From positions 293,501 through 357,500 of the forward strand of contig JAPDOI010000192.1 of assembly GCA_029168955.1 (NCBI GenBank): 64,000 bases of DNA, written 5' to 3'. Positions 11,692-22,799 of this stretch are shown here, piece after piece. Positions within the stretch are counted from its first letter, which is position 1. Each line of letters starts with the position of its first letter. Below the pieces are notes generated by a model, which did not search any database, was not told the DNA's origin, and saw only the letters and a program-made list of their open reading frames with translations. Source of the stretch: Aplectana chamaeleonis (Eukaryota > Nematoda > Chromadorea > Rhabditida > Cosmocercidae). The position numbers were made by a program, and so were the translations under genes.

Positions 11692-12665
11692 ACGGTTACT
11701 GCATATATCTACTGGATATGACTATTATCTATATAAACAACGAGTATGAGGGATTGTCTATACATGAGTTCCAACATTGTTAGTTTGGTTCTTAAACACC
11801 AGGAATAACACAAAAATCTATCTGCAATTCGCTAATAGCAGAAAAAGTGAAGCCACCAGCTCTTACAGTACCGCGCAAATTGTAGGGCGTTTAGCGTCGC
11901 ATCGCCATAAATCACTCAAAAGTGGTCCGTTTTCAAAACTGGAAAAAATTGCGGATTGCTTTCAAGAAGCTCTTGTGTTACAAAATAACAGGTTTGGTTT
12001 TCAGAACTATATCGAAGTCTGTATATTCCTACCTTAATATCCCTCGTTATGAACGGATCAGACGAATTCACAATTGATTTAATTAGTTTTGTCTTGAGCC
12101 GACCTGTTGATAACTACTCCAGAGGCAATTACGCATTTTTCAACTGATACCAGAGTCAAAAAAATTCTCTCATACCCTTGGAATCAATCGCCTTACTGAA
12201 AGCGAGCAAAAAACTTTCCTTTCGTTAATTTTGAAACTGGGGGGCTAGACGACGCGGCGCCATGTGTGAGAGAAAAAACTCGCACACTTCAATTTGGCAA
12301 ACAATTGGCGCGTTGCTGCATGCCGTTGCTGCAGCCAGTTACATGTGCCATATACATTACAACGCGTCAACTTCAGACGAGCGGAAACTCAAAGGCAAAA
12401 ATCTGTGCTTCTTTTGGTGTTAGAAGCAAAACGTCCAGATATCGAGACACAATGAAAACTTTAGCTTCCTTTCTCCAGATATCGAGGAAATCACTTTTAA
12501 ACGTTGTTTTCTTAATGAGAAATGGCTTTGAAGTTACAGGCCTGTTTCACTGTAGTTCAAGCTGGAGGCGGGCTTTTTCGATTCAAAAAATCCCGCTCCT
12601 CTGTTTCTAATCAGGAATCGGATAGTGAGAATCTGGAAAGCTGGCTCGCGCTGGCGCCTCCTTCT
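11692..12665. other. Interior of giant element without identifiable gene
   Basis: AT-rich to mixed sequence between the left arm and the cargo gene. An open frame at 12266-12610 (114 codons) has no recognisable motif and no splice context, and I do not support it as a gene. Confidence 0.5.
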
Positions 12666-13569
12666 TCAGGAGAGTAAGCGAAAGTAATCGGCGGGGGTGC
12701 GCCACTTCTCTGTCGGGAACCGCTCCGAATCCTCCTCACACGGGAGTTCAGAGATTTCCCCACGGCTGTCCACGCGGTGCGACGGCCTTCTTTCGCTGAC
12801 CTCATAAAACTTCATGACGCACTGAAAACATCTGTTTCACACTAATTCAATCCAATGAAATATCCTCGAAACAGAATACAAATGCTTACGTCGCGGATAA
12901 AATCAATCCTATTTGGCAGTCGCGTCGCGCTCTTCAACGTTGATGCGCAACTGCTGCGGCTCGGTGGCGTAAACCTTCTTTTCTCGAGATATTCAAGGCG
13001 AACTTTGGTACATATCATCACCAAGCGTCGCGCAAAGTATAGCGGATGCGTGGGCCACTTTTTCCTTGGGCACAAAGGTGCAAAGAGGCCCTGAAATAAG
13101 CAAATTAAATGGCAGGGAGCTTCGGAAAAGAGAATGTCAGAAAGAACTCTTCACCTTCTGTCGCAGTCATGGCAGGAACGCGCTTTCTAGGATCTCCCTC
13201 ACCAGGCCCTTTGATGTGCTCCAGCTTCTCCGCAGTCTGGGCAGCACTCAATCCGTTCTCTCTTTCAATTCCTCGCGTGGCCATGTTAAGCTCCATATAA
13301 CTTCGTCTTTCCAGTACCTCTTTCAGGCTGCGTTTTATTTCCGCCATGCAGTCACAGCAGCAGCTGCACCTGTAACGAGAGTTTTGATTGTAGGTAAAAT
13401 GTTTCCTCAAGAAAAATTAAATAATCGAACAATGTTTTGTTCCGCTTGAATTCCATAGAACTCGTGTCTGAATCACTTACCCATCCCTCCGATGCGGAGC
13501 TGCTTCCTCTTCTTCTTCAACCTCGAACAGGTCCTCGGGCAGATCCCCATCAACCGTCACCTGATCCAT
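12666..13569 (-). pseudogene. Unknown four-exon cargo gene of the giant element (one internal stop)
   Basis: Four minus-strand exons join in frame: 13569-13481 (ATG start), 13369-13155, 13090-12975 and 12821-12666 (TGA stop). Introns are 13480-13370 (donor GTAAGT), 13154-13091 (64 bp, GTGAAG...TTTCAG) and 12974-12822 (GTTTAC...TTTTCAG). The total is 576 nt, 191 residues. The N-terminus is acidic (EVEEEEEAAPHRRD), followed by a cysteine cluster CSCCCDC, a charged predicted helix (AEIKRSLKEVLERRSYMEL), the segment FVPKEKVAHASAILCATLG, and a C-terminal part with EKWRTPADYFRLLS. One TGA at 12995-12993 interrupts exon 3 and could derive from CGA. I do not recognise the family. It lies opposite to the transposase, about 2.7 kb away, and may be an element-encoded accessory or a captured host gene. 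Confidence 0.55.
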
Positions 13570-13694
13570 TCTCCCTTCGCACGCTCTTTTAGGGCCAACA
13601 AAAACTATCTGAAGCAGTATTTCGCTGGCAATCAAATTTTACCTGTACCCCCGGCCTTTGGCTGGAATTCCGGAATATGGTTGCAGCAGTGCTG

Positions 13695-15170
13695 TCTTGC
13701 ATTTGGCATCCTACCCTCGTATGGGGCCGAATTGCTGGCCGAGCCTCACACTCGAGCCTGCATTTGGCATCCTACCCTCGTATGGGGCCGAATTGCTGGC
13801 CGAGCCTCACACTCGAGCCTTGCGCGCTGTCCTCTCACCCCAATGACTATTGATTGACGGAATAAACTAATAGAAGCAAAATACCAGTATACAACCACAA
13901 TCACAGATGCATTTTACGAAAGCTCATCGATCTATCGGTATCCTGCTGGTATTCGAAAACTGCCATTTTTTCGCAAGAATTTCGGAATTTTCAAACAAAA
14001 AGAATTGAAAAAACGCGGTCCGAGCTGCATTTTTTCGCTAGAATTTCTGAATTTTCAAAAAAGAATTGAAGAAAAACGGAATGATTAGAAAAAGAGAGAT
14101 TTGGAAACAAGCACCAGAGCTGCTCAGAAATTTTCTGAAAACAAAAAACAGAAACTCAGAAATCCCGCCATTTTTGACGAATCTATTTTGTGGACATCCC
14201 CACCTATTTTTGGTATTCAGAAGGCTGCGTTAAGCCTCGGGAGCAAAGTGTCTCTGGGTGTCGCAGCAGCGCGTTTTGCATTTGGCATCTCTACCCTCGT
14301 ATGGGTCAGAATTGCTGGCCGAGCCTCACACTCGAGCCTTGCGCGCTGTCCTTCTCACCCCAATGACTACGGCTGATTGACGGAATAAAACCAATAGAAG
14401 CAAAATACCAGTATACAACCACAATCACAGATGCATTTTACAAAAAGCTCATCGATTCATTTGCATCCTGCTGGTATTCGAAAACTGCCATTTTTTCGCA
14501 AGAATTTCGGAATTTTCAAACAAAAAGAATTGAAAAAACGCGGTCCGAGCTGCATTTTTTTCGCTAGAATTTCGGAATTTTCAAAAAAAAAGAATTGAAG
14601 AAAAACGGAATATTTAGAAAAAGAGAGATTTGGAAAATTCATAATTTGCAGCTGCTCAGAAATTTTTCCGAAAACAAAAAAATTGTGAAAACTCAGAAAT
14701 CCCGTCATTTTTGACGAATCTATTTTTGTGGACACCTCACCTATTTTTTGTATTCAGAAGGCTGCGTTAAGTCTTTTGGGGAGCAAAGTCTCTAAAAGTC
14801 GCAGCAGCGCGTTTTGCATTTGGCATCCTACCCTCGTATGGGGCCGAATTGCTGGCCGAGCCTCACACTCGAGCCTTGCGCGCTGTCCTCTCACCCCAAT
14901 GACTATTGATTGACGGAATAAACCAATAGAAGCAAAATACCAGTATACAACCACAATCACAGATGCATTTTACAAAAGCTCATCGATCTATCGGTATCCT
15001 GCTGGTATTCGAATTTCATTCGAAAACTGCCATTTTTTCGAAAGAATTTCGGAATTTTCAAACAAAAAGAATTGAAAAAACGCGGTCCGAGCTGCATTTT
15101 TTTCGCTAGAATTTCGGAATTTAAAAAAAAAAGAATTGAAGAAAAACGGAATATTTAGAAAAAGAGAAAA
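13695..15170 (+). repeat. Two and a half tandem units of about 540-580 bp
   Basis: Units start near 13695, 14272 and 14812 with TTTGCATTTGGCATC, then CCTCGTATGG, CACTCGAGCCTTGCGCGCTG and CGGAATAAA, then AT-rich sequence ending in TTCGGAATTTTCAA-type text. The first unit also has an internal 61-bp duplication (13700-13760 and 13761-13821). No conserved frame spans all copies. Confidence 0.85.
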
Positions 15171-15989
15171 AAGAAAAAAATTTCAATTTTAAATTTTCAT
15201 TTTTATGTGGGGGAAGCTAAAAAATTCTTACGATTTCCACATTTTTGGGACAACTCCATAGTGGAGCACAAAATGCATGAAAATCGAATAGAAATCTGGA
15301 CAGAAATTCAGAATTAGTGGTTTTAATGAAAATTCGGCTTTGATTTTTTTTCTTTTTTCTGGAAAACTTACCTAAAGCAGCAAGCTGTAGGTGCGCAGTG
15401 TGGACGCGCGGTCTCTTGAGTGTTAAAGCACGACATTCAAAATTTGGCACAACTTGCAAGTTTTTTTAAATTCCAAAATTCTATCAAAATTGCTAATTTT
15501 CGAACATAATTCGATTAGCAGCAGTATACCAAGGGTGATTTTGTGAATTTCCAAAACCCCATGAAAATTGCAAATTTTCTATTAAAATTCGAATACCAGC
15601 AGTATATCGGTAAAATTTAATTCTTAAAATTAATGGTTAGTGGAAAAAATTGAAAATTTTCTTTGTGTTCGTCTTCAAAATTTCGAGATTCGGATCAAGC
15701 TATATGAGAATTCAGAAATTCATTCAAATTCGAGAGAAATTACCTAATTACCAATATCTAGCCCGTAATTCCTCAGTTAGAGGTTTTGCTGGAAGATGCT
15801 AACCAGAAGATTCATACCTTGGCAGTGTATGGTTTCATGCGCATACCACCTATCCTGTTTTGCCCTGCCACGGCATCTCCATGAACTGCTGATACGGGAA
15901 GAATATCAGCATTCTTCGAGCGGGGGAAGAAGGCAATCACAGAACGTTCGGTCATTGAGCACGTTGATGTGGGTATGTGGACAGAGACT
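15171..15989. other. AT-rich interior of giant element, no supported gene
   Basis: Mostly AT-rich sequence with repeated TTTCGAATTC-like phrases. A donor-like AG/GTAAGTTTTCC occurs on the minus strand near 15367, after a short open stretch (15459-15374). No acceptor or second exon could be matched, so it is left unassigned. Confidence 0.4.
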
Positions 15990-16185
15990 ATGGCGAAGCA
16001 GTATCATCGGATCAGCGCCGAGTCAGAGACAATGGCCAGGCGATATCACCTTATTAGCGCCGAGTCAGATACAGTGGCCAGGCGCTATCACCTAATTATC
16101 GCCGAGTTAGAGACTACGCTAAGGCGCTGTCACCTAATTAGCGCCAAGTTGGAGACTACGGTTAGGCAGTATCACCTAATAGTTG
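15990..16185 (+). repeat. 42-bp minisatellite with open 14-residue repeats
   Basis: Four to five units of 42 bp containing ATCACCTTATTAGCGCCGAG-like sequence encode ISAESETMARRYHL and variants in one frame (open 15969-16220). Fourteen residues equals two heptads, and the pattern could form a helix. It lies just 5' of the transposase. The sequence is unrelated to the other two 42-bp arrays in this window. Confidence 0.75.
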
Positions 16186-16291
16186 GAGTGTTAAATTTGG
16201 GCGCCAATTACTACGTATGACAATCAACATCGCCGGTGACAAGAGGTGTGCCATTTGATTGTGGCATCCATATCCACCTTTATCGTTAGCT

Positions 16292-18843
16292 ATGGGTCTC
16301 CACGACTACATTGATGTCATTCTAAGAATGCGCGCCGAAGGAAAAACTGTAATGGATATTCTTAGACACATTCAGCAGGTATTTCTTTAAAGTGATCTCC
16401 ATATTGTGAATCTGATTGCATTTAAATTTTCGCAGAGAGGCTGTTTATCTTCGTATCAAACCTTGCGCCGTTTTCTTGCGAAATTTGATGCAGGAAAGAC
16501 TTTGGAAGCGAAGCGATATTTGCCTCGCGCGCTTGCCGGTTTGTGATACCCTTTTGCTTTCCTGCGTACGATTTTTGCAAAAACTTTCTTTTCAGATCAC
16601 ATGCCAATAATTGAAGGCATAATTCACCACTTTTACTCTACTGATAGCTCTACCTCGGCGTCAAAAATCAAGAAACATCTTGAACAGAGAGGCATCCATA
16701 TCAGCAATTCTCACATAAGACGCACCAGAAGTCGCCTAGGCTAAGCAAAAATGAGAAGTGTCAAATATTGTCATAAGATCTGCAAATGGCCCCAACAGGT
16801 TGAAGAGGAGTGGATTTCTGTAGAGATATGCTGGAAAAAAGGAGACTTTACACGATGGGTGTTCACTGATGAGTGCACCATTCAAGGTACGTGACACGTT
16901 CAAAGTGGCTATAATCTCGATTTCCTAATAAGTTACAAATGAGAAATTCTGTTGTCTCCTCGTAGAAAATTTTGAGCAGATCGTGGATTGCATAACAGTC
17001 TGGCGACCTCCTAAATAATTTTGAAAACGCTGGCATGTTCTCGGAAATTTAAAAAAAGCGATTCCAAATTGAATGCCGTTCTGAATTTCTATGAAATGTG
17101 CCCAATGTCTACAAATTTTAGATTTTATTTGAGTATTGAATTTAAAAAAAACTTCTGAAGCTCTTAGTCCAAGGCCTCATAGTTTACAGCAACAAAATCA
17201 GGTTCTCCCGGCGAGTGCAATTGCTTATCCATCGCAGACGTATTATTACGCAAAATTGTACCGTACGCAAAATTGAGTACGCTCATATGGGAGAAATCTG
17301 TAACAAATTTTATTGCCTAACATTAGTGCTGCAAGTGAGTGGAAGATCCGACGCATATGAGATAATAAAGACAGACAACAAAAAAAAAATGTAGTGAAAG
17401 ATGAAGCACACCATCGTCGACCGCGCGTTGTGCTGCACATCACCGCGCCGAAAGGCCCGTTTAATGTGCACCGATTTTTTTCTTGAAAACTGGAATTTCG
17501 TCATATCATGAAATTCGAGCGTCAAGAAAATTCCGAGTGTTCCAGCAAAATCGCGAATCCTGGAGTTCGTCATGTGTGCAACGGATTCTTGCGTAAAAAC
17601 GATAAATTGGCTTTTCTCAAATCAATTGAAACTACAAAAAAAGTTGAATTTGTTCGAAATTTTGAAATTTTATGAAGTCATGAATCCTGGAGTTCATAAT
17701 GAGAGAGTCTGATTCTTGCGTGAAAACTGAGAAATGTCATTTTCAAATAAGTGTAAACTACAACGAAAACACTGAAATTTGCGAAAGTTCGAATTTTTTT
17801 CAATCACGCATCCTGGAGTTTTCATAATATATATTGAGTTCTTGCGAATAAATGGGATTCGCTATGAGTTCTTGCGAATAAATGGGAGAAAAATAAAGGG
17901 ATTCGCTACATTTCGAAGAAATGTAAAAATCGTTAGAATTCGTAAAACTGCAAAATGTCAAGATTTCATGAAATTTTGAAATTTTAATGATAGTCCGAAC
18001 TTTCGAATGAAATCTTGGATTTTGGAAGTCATTGAATCTGGCTCGAGCTTTTGCATGAGAGCGAATATTTATACGTCCCGGAACAAAAAAATTATATCTT
18101 GATGAATCTTCGAAGCCAAGTTGTTTAGTACTATTCAGCTGACTGCTCAACAAAACATTGCTACACCAAGGATGGAGATGTTATGTCTCGTTTCCGAAGC
18201 AGGGCTAAACACCCTGCAAAGGTCCATCTTTGGGGTGGCATTTCTTCACGTGGAACCACAGGACTGGCGCTCTTTTCGGGCACTGTTCGTATGAACAGTA
18301 CCCTTTATTGCAGAATCCTCGAGAGGAACTATGTGAAGTTCCATGAGGAAAAACACAACGGTGAGTTTTGGTGTTGTAATTTTAATACAATGCGAGTATA
18401 ACATTTTAAAGGATACGCCGTTCTCGTGCAGGACAATGCACCTGCTCATAAGAGCAGGGAAACCACAGAATGGCTGGAAATGTGGAACATTGAAGCTGTT
18501 GAGTGGCCGCCGGAATCCCCTGATCTGAACCCCATCGAATTAGTATGGGGGAATATGAAGAATTTCATCAGGTTGGGGCGTTTCACTCTTTTTTGGGGGA
18601 TTTATTTTTTCTCTTTTTTTTTCAAGAATTCATTTTCTATGTTGTGTTTAACACTATGTGGAACTAAGCGCTTTGAATTCTAGGAGACAGGGGGTTCGAA
18701 CGGTGGACGAACTGAAAGTGGCGGCGAGGACCTACTGGAGGTCCATCACGCCAGAGGACTGCCAGCGGTACATCAAGCGCATACCGTGGTGTATGGAACA
18801 AGTTGTCGAGGCTAATGGGGGGAACATTGTAGAGACTAGGTGA
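16292..18843 (+). pseudogene. Tc1-type DD34E transposase, six exons, one premature stop
   Basis: Exons are 16292-16378, 16436-16538, 16596-16886, 18139-18360, 18412-18571 and 18684-18843, all joined in phase to 936 nt (311 residues). Introns have GT...AG ends; two are 57 bp, and the third is 1252 bp and repeat-filled. The N-terminus is a bipartite helix-turn-helix (YIDVILRMRAEGKTVMDIL, then SYQTLRRFL, then ASKIKKHLEQRGIHIS). Catalytic residues: D in FTDECTIQ, D in VLVQDNAPAHKS, and E in ESPDLNPIELVW, with 34 residues between the last two. KHPAKVHLWGGIS is also typical of the family. The only defect seen is TAA at 16742-16744 in exon 3, where the family usually has tryptophan after LG. It would excise and insert the element at TA sites. 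Confidence 0.8.
16887..18138 (+). repeat. Large repeat-filled intron 3 of the transposase
   Basis: Within this intron a roughly 125-bp phrase recurs near 17550, 17680 and 17810 (landmarks ATCCTGGAGTT and GATTCTTGCG). A 30-bp phrase containing GAGTTCTTGCGAATAAATGG is directly repeated near 17837 and 17867. The other introns are 51-112 bp, so this one has probably been inflated by insertion. Confidence 0.6.
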
Positions 18844-18889
18844 TTAATTTCTTTAGTTGTTTTCCTTCGTACTTTGTATTTACCGTTAA

Positions 18890-19324
18890 AGGCATCGTAC
18901 GCGCAGAAAACCGTATATTATTGTCTTGATGCTTTTGTATAGCTTTGCCTCTCTAGTGAACGAAAATGTCGAGAGAGCCTATAAAAAAACCTTCATTTGT
19001 AAAGAAAAGTCAGGGGCTGAAACAATACATTGTAGAAAAAGTGGATATTAATTTTCGCGCTAAAAATGTTTTTGAAGTTTTTTTGCAATAGTAGATCTCG
19101 TCATTGACATTTTTGAAGCTTTCTGCATTAGGGCCTTGTATCGTAACTGATTTCATGCTGTGCTAGATGACTGGCGAGAACTGGTGGCGGATCATCATCT
19201 TCAGCCCCTTCCAACCTAATTAACCTGAGTTTTTGATGCGCCGAAGCTAACCGCTGTGGTGTACCGGGCTCATTCATGAAAAGGGACCTAAAATGGAAAT
19301 TGGTTTTCAGCGCGAACGATGCAA
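18890..19324 (+). mobile_element. TTAA-duplication MITE, family F3
   Basis: Starts AGGCATCGTACGCGCAGAAA after TTAA (18886-18889) and ends in the imperfect complement CAGCGCGAACGATGCAA before TTAA (19325-19328). Same termini as 31554-32072 and 39891-40278. It lies 46 bp beyond the transposase stop. The TTAA duplication suggests a piggyBac-type source. Confidence 0.65.
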
Positions 19325-19328
19325 TTAA

Positions 19329-19961
19329 GCTAGTGTTCTCGAAATTTGTCGTCAATCTTCCATAACTTTTTTTGTAGCAATCTCAGTAAGTTCCTGTGAA
19401 TATGAATATCAGGCTGTTAAGAAAGTCCTCCCATGATTTTTGATCGGCGAATTGTCTCTTGCGTATCTGTGTTTCTCGATCAGGTGAGATATACCACTCA
19501 AAGTTGAACTCTTCCTCGGTCTAATCGCTCGGTCATTTCTCGTAAAGTCTACCTGCTTAGAGTTTTGCATAACAATGTAAGAACGCACAGACTATCAGAA
19601 CTTGCCAATGTCCCTCGCTCACTTTTTTCTTTTCGTCATGCCGACTTCCTTTAACATTTGAGGTCTTTGGGGGCTAGATTACGACACCAAAACGCACGGA
19701 ATTCGTATTTTCAGTCGAGCGAATTGGGGGATTTTAGGTATTTTACTTGTAAAAACAATTTCTATCATATCATCATTATCAAACGGCTTCAGTGTGTCAA
19801 ATTCGCCTGCTAGGTACATATTAGGGACACTGCATTGTCTTATGATAATCATTCAAAACTATCTCTACATTTCGCTGCAAATTCGGAGCAGGTCGATTTT
19901 TTTCTGGTGCAGAACCTTCTTAGCGTCCTGCTAATAGTTATATCAAGTTATTATATAATGA
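19329..19961. other. No identifiable gene between MITE and right arm
   Basis: Unremarkable AT-rich sequence. I see no open frame with recognisable motifs or splice structure. Confidence 0.5.
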
Positions 19962-21413
19962 GTATTGATCTGCCCCTGTGATTGGGCAGCATTTCGTGCA
20001 ATTTGATTTGGTAGTGTATTAATTACTGTAATAATATATAAATTTTACGTAATAAATGTGTTACATGTCTCAAAGTGTACCCACTAGTCTGTCGGCCTTG
20101 TTGTAATTACGATTGGATAGTACCCAACGAGGCTATGCTCGGCTAAGCATTGGCATAGGTAAACGTCCAACGCAGAGAACGAAACATAATGTCAGTGAAC
20201 ATTGCAAAACTCCATATAATACAAAGATAATCGGCATTTGGTCAGACTGTTCAGTCAAATCAATTGTCCTGCCTGCATTTCAGATGAGAAATGGTTTACG
20301 TACTAAAGAAAACTAACTCATAATCTGGTAGTGTAGAAATTCGTCTGGGTGTTGAATGGAAATTTAAATCCTTCCTTTGAAAACTCACACGTTATTCGAG
20401 GGCAACATGTTGGTTCCTAATTCCGGCATTGTTCTGCTTCTGTGAATGACTTTGCATGAGGCTCCATTTGGCTCCCTATGGGATGTTATGTGTGATGCTG
20501 ATCTTCAAATTTATGCACATGATAATTCACAAAGTTGTTTTTGGAAAATCAATATTAATAGGTCTGAGTTTCTCTAACCTGCATGGAGGATACGGTTTTG
20601 CCATGAACTCCCACTCAAATGGAACAAATTCCTGGTTTAGTCTCGTAGATCTTCAACCCTTTTAGTAGAAACACTTTTTCAAGAAATTTCTGAAAATGGC
20701 TTTTTAGTGAAACTTTTTATAAATTCCTAAGCACTCATCACTTTCAATTATTTGACAGCAAATAAAAGGTTCCCACTCCTGGCATTTGTTCTGCTTATGT
20801 GAATAAAACTGCAGAGGCTCCATTTGGCCTCTATGAGATGTTATGTTATGCTGATCTTCAAATCTCTACATATGACAATTTCTTAGTTCTTTTAAAAACC
20901 ACTGTTAACTTGGGTTTGACTTTCCTGGAGCTCCTGTCATGGAATGACAGGGTTTTCAGTCATAAACTCTCACTCATATGGGGGGGGTAAACAAATTTTC
21001 AGTCTAGTCTCGTAGATTCTCAACTTCAGACGAAAAAAATGACTTTTATGAAATTTTAATGATTTACTTGGTTTAAAAATGGTTCAGAAGAAAACTCAGG
21101 GGGCAAATATAGTATATGCGAATCAGCTGAATAGGAGGAATCATCAAAAGAAAACTAGTTTTTAATACACTTAAATACCAGGCCCATTTTCTGGACACAA
21201 GGGTCACGGGATGGCTACCGTAACCCGTAACTCCCCGACCTGGTTCCATTTCAGATTTTTTCACTCACTAGATCACATTTCTGGTGCTGATTCCGAATCT
21301 GACTTCCATTTTCAGATTGACCACTTTGAAGCGAGTTATTCAAAAGCGGCGCCAAACGGCGCGCTCCGGCGCTCTAGCGCGCCCAATGACCAAAAGATAT
21401 ACGGGCGGTATTG
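19962..21413 (-). repeat. Right inverted-repeat arm of the giant element
   Basis: Complement of 10280-11691. It holds the same two subterminal modules and ends in the GC-rich hairpin and ATACGGGCGGTATTG. About 40 bp longer than the left arm through small insertions. Confidence 0.85.
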
Positions 21414-21908
21414 TAACTTGCAGATAAAGAACTGTTCTGGATCAAATTACTTAACACTGCACGTATCCTTTAGGACTCAACGATAATATTAAAAGTTATG
21501 GAAACGTTTCTGATATAACAAACCCTCTTAAGCCCCTTTCACAGTCTGCCGGACGACGCCGTCCGGCAAGTTGAAAGTGAGCCGCAGTGCGAGGGAAGCT
21601 GCGGTGAACAGCCGCCAGTTCCGCGACTTTTTCAGTACAAAAATTTAAGGCGAAAAACAACCCGTTCTAACCCGCCATAACTTGATCCGGCGTCATTGTC
21701 AATGATGATTTCACCGCACTGAGACGTCGGTCGGCTGATGACACCGGCAGTGCGGGGGGTGCACTGACGCCGCAGTCCTATCTTAAAACATGCCGGACGG
21801 CTTCGTCCGGCAGACTGTGAAAGACCCTTTAGACACAAGAATAATCACCCTTATTATGCGTTACACATAATAAAGCAACGAACAAGAAACGGTCCTAGGA
21901 GGAAATAA
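21414..21908 (+). pseudogene. Penelope-like endonuclease, C-terminal part, split by a MITE
   Basis: Right of the giant element the plus strand reads KELFWIKLLNTARIL, then after a one-base frameshift GLNDNIKSYG and on to NPL at 21529. A 298-bp MITE follows. Reading resumes after it as RHKNNHPYYALHIIK and ends at TAA 21906-21908. Removing the MITE plus one TTA copy restores the frame. This is the expected C-terminal tail of a Penelope-type endonuclease. Confidence 0.7.
21531..21828. mobile_element. 298-bp PIF/Harbinger-type MITE
   Basis: Termini AGCCCCTTTCACAGTCTGCC and the complement of AGGGTCTTTCACAGTCTGCC are followed inward by matching CGGACG..CCGTCCGGCA hairpins. TTA flanks both sides (21528-21530 and 21829-21831), the 3-bp duplication of PIF/Harbinger elements. 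Removing the insert restores the Penelope endonuclease frame, which confirms the boundaries. Confidence 0.85.
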
Positions 21909-22799
21909 AAATAATAAAAACAAAACTTGGACATCAATGAATTTTTAGCATTCAGTAACCATAAATAACTGCAGTAATGTTTTTAGATATGTATAGATAT
22001 TTACACAGTTTAAAGAAGAAAGTGTTAACCGAATTAAGTTCCCTATGTTACAACAGCGAATTTCTCTCTTGAAAATAAATGATAACAACAGGCATATATA
22101 TTCTCTCATATGCATTCTTTTGCAAATTCCATTCATTTAGCAATACTGCACTTTCAAAGAACCTACTGTACGTAAAAATTACTTAAATGTGGATATAAAA
22201 TTACATCTTCACAGAATTTTGAGATAATGTCAACATCCAACAAACTTATCAATACGATGACTACATTAGCAATAAAATCAGAAACAACACTAATATTCCC
22301 ATACATACCTTCCAGAATCGTATATAAGTACTCACCCCCATTTTCGAAACAAATTCTTGAATTATAATCTCCTTCACTGAGGAACACTAAATCTCGAAAG
22401 ATCTCTACAACATCTCTTAGACAGGGACTGTGTGTGTAACGAATCCGGCATACACAAAATTTATCGACACTCAATCATGTGGACATATAGTTAGTGGAGA
22501 TCTTGCCCCACTTATCGTTCAAGATCATGGGCTTCGAAAACTCCTAAGTTTTAAGTTAACAAAATATATTCAAAACAATGTAGAACGACAAAGCGAGACA
22601 TCTACACATGGATAGATGCTTTCATTGGGAACCACGAACAAAAAATTGTAAAACAAATATAGAATTAATAAATACAGAAGTTTTAAATAACATAAGCACT
22701 CTGGCTCCTGAACTAATATGAAAAACAAATTCAAGCCGCTTTGTATCAGTTAGAAATTCTAAATAGAAGGGTATATGTGTACTTTCGATAGGAATCATT
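21909..22799. other. Untranslated junction between the two Penelope copies
   Basis: AT-rich sequence after the endonuclease stop. A plus-strand broken frame near 22240-22330 includes IKSETTLIFPYIPSRI, which may be linker sequence of a Penelope-like protein. Minus-strand frames here look like shadows. Confidence 0.35.

Larger units (their letters stand above)
10280..21413. mobile_element. Giant 11.1-kb terminal-inverted-repeat element, Tc1/mariner type
   Basis: Ends are CAATACCGCCCGTAT (left) and its complement (right), flanked on both sides by TA (10278-10279 and 21414-21415), the Tc1/mariner target duplication. It interrupts the GIY-YIG frame. Arms are 10280-11691 and 19962-21413. The interior contains an unknown four-exon minus-strand gene (12666-13569), 540-580-bp tandem repeats (13695-15170), a 42-bp coding-like minisatellite (15990-16185) and a six-exon DD34E transposase (16292-18843). 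Ordinary Tc1 elements are 1-3 kb with short ends, so size and arm length are unusual. The arms are diverged by small indels, so this copy is old. Confidence 0.75.

Noticed and set aside
13109..13300. Plus-strand frame of 63 codons opposite the cargo gene
   Set aside because: Shadow of the minus-strand exon 2, which has splice borders and in-phase partners.
22163..22474. Minus-strand frame of 103 codons
   Set aside because: Lies opposite Penelope-like sequence, has no motif and no splice context.
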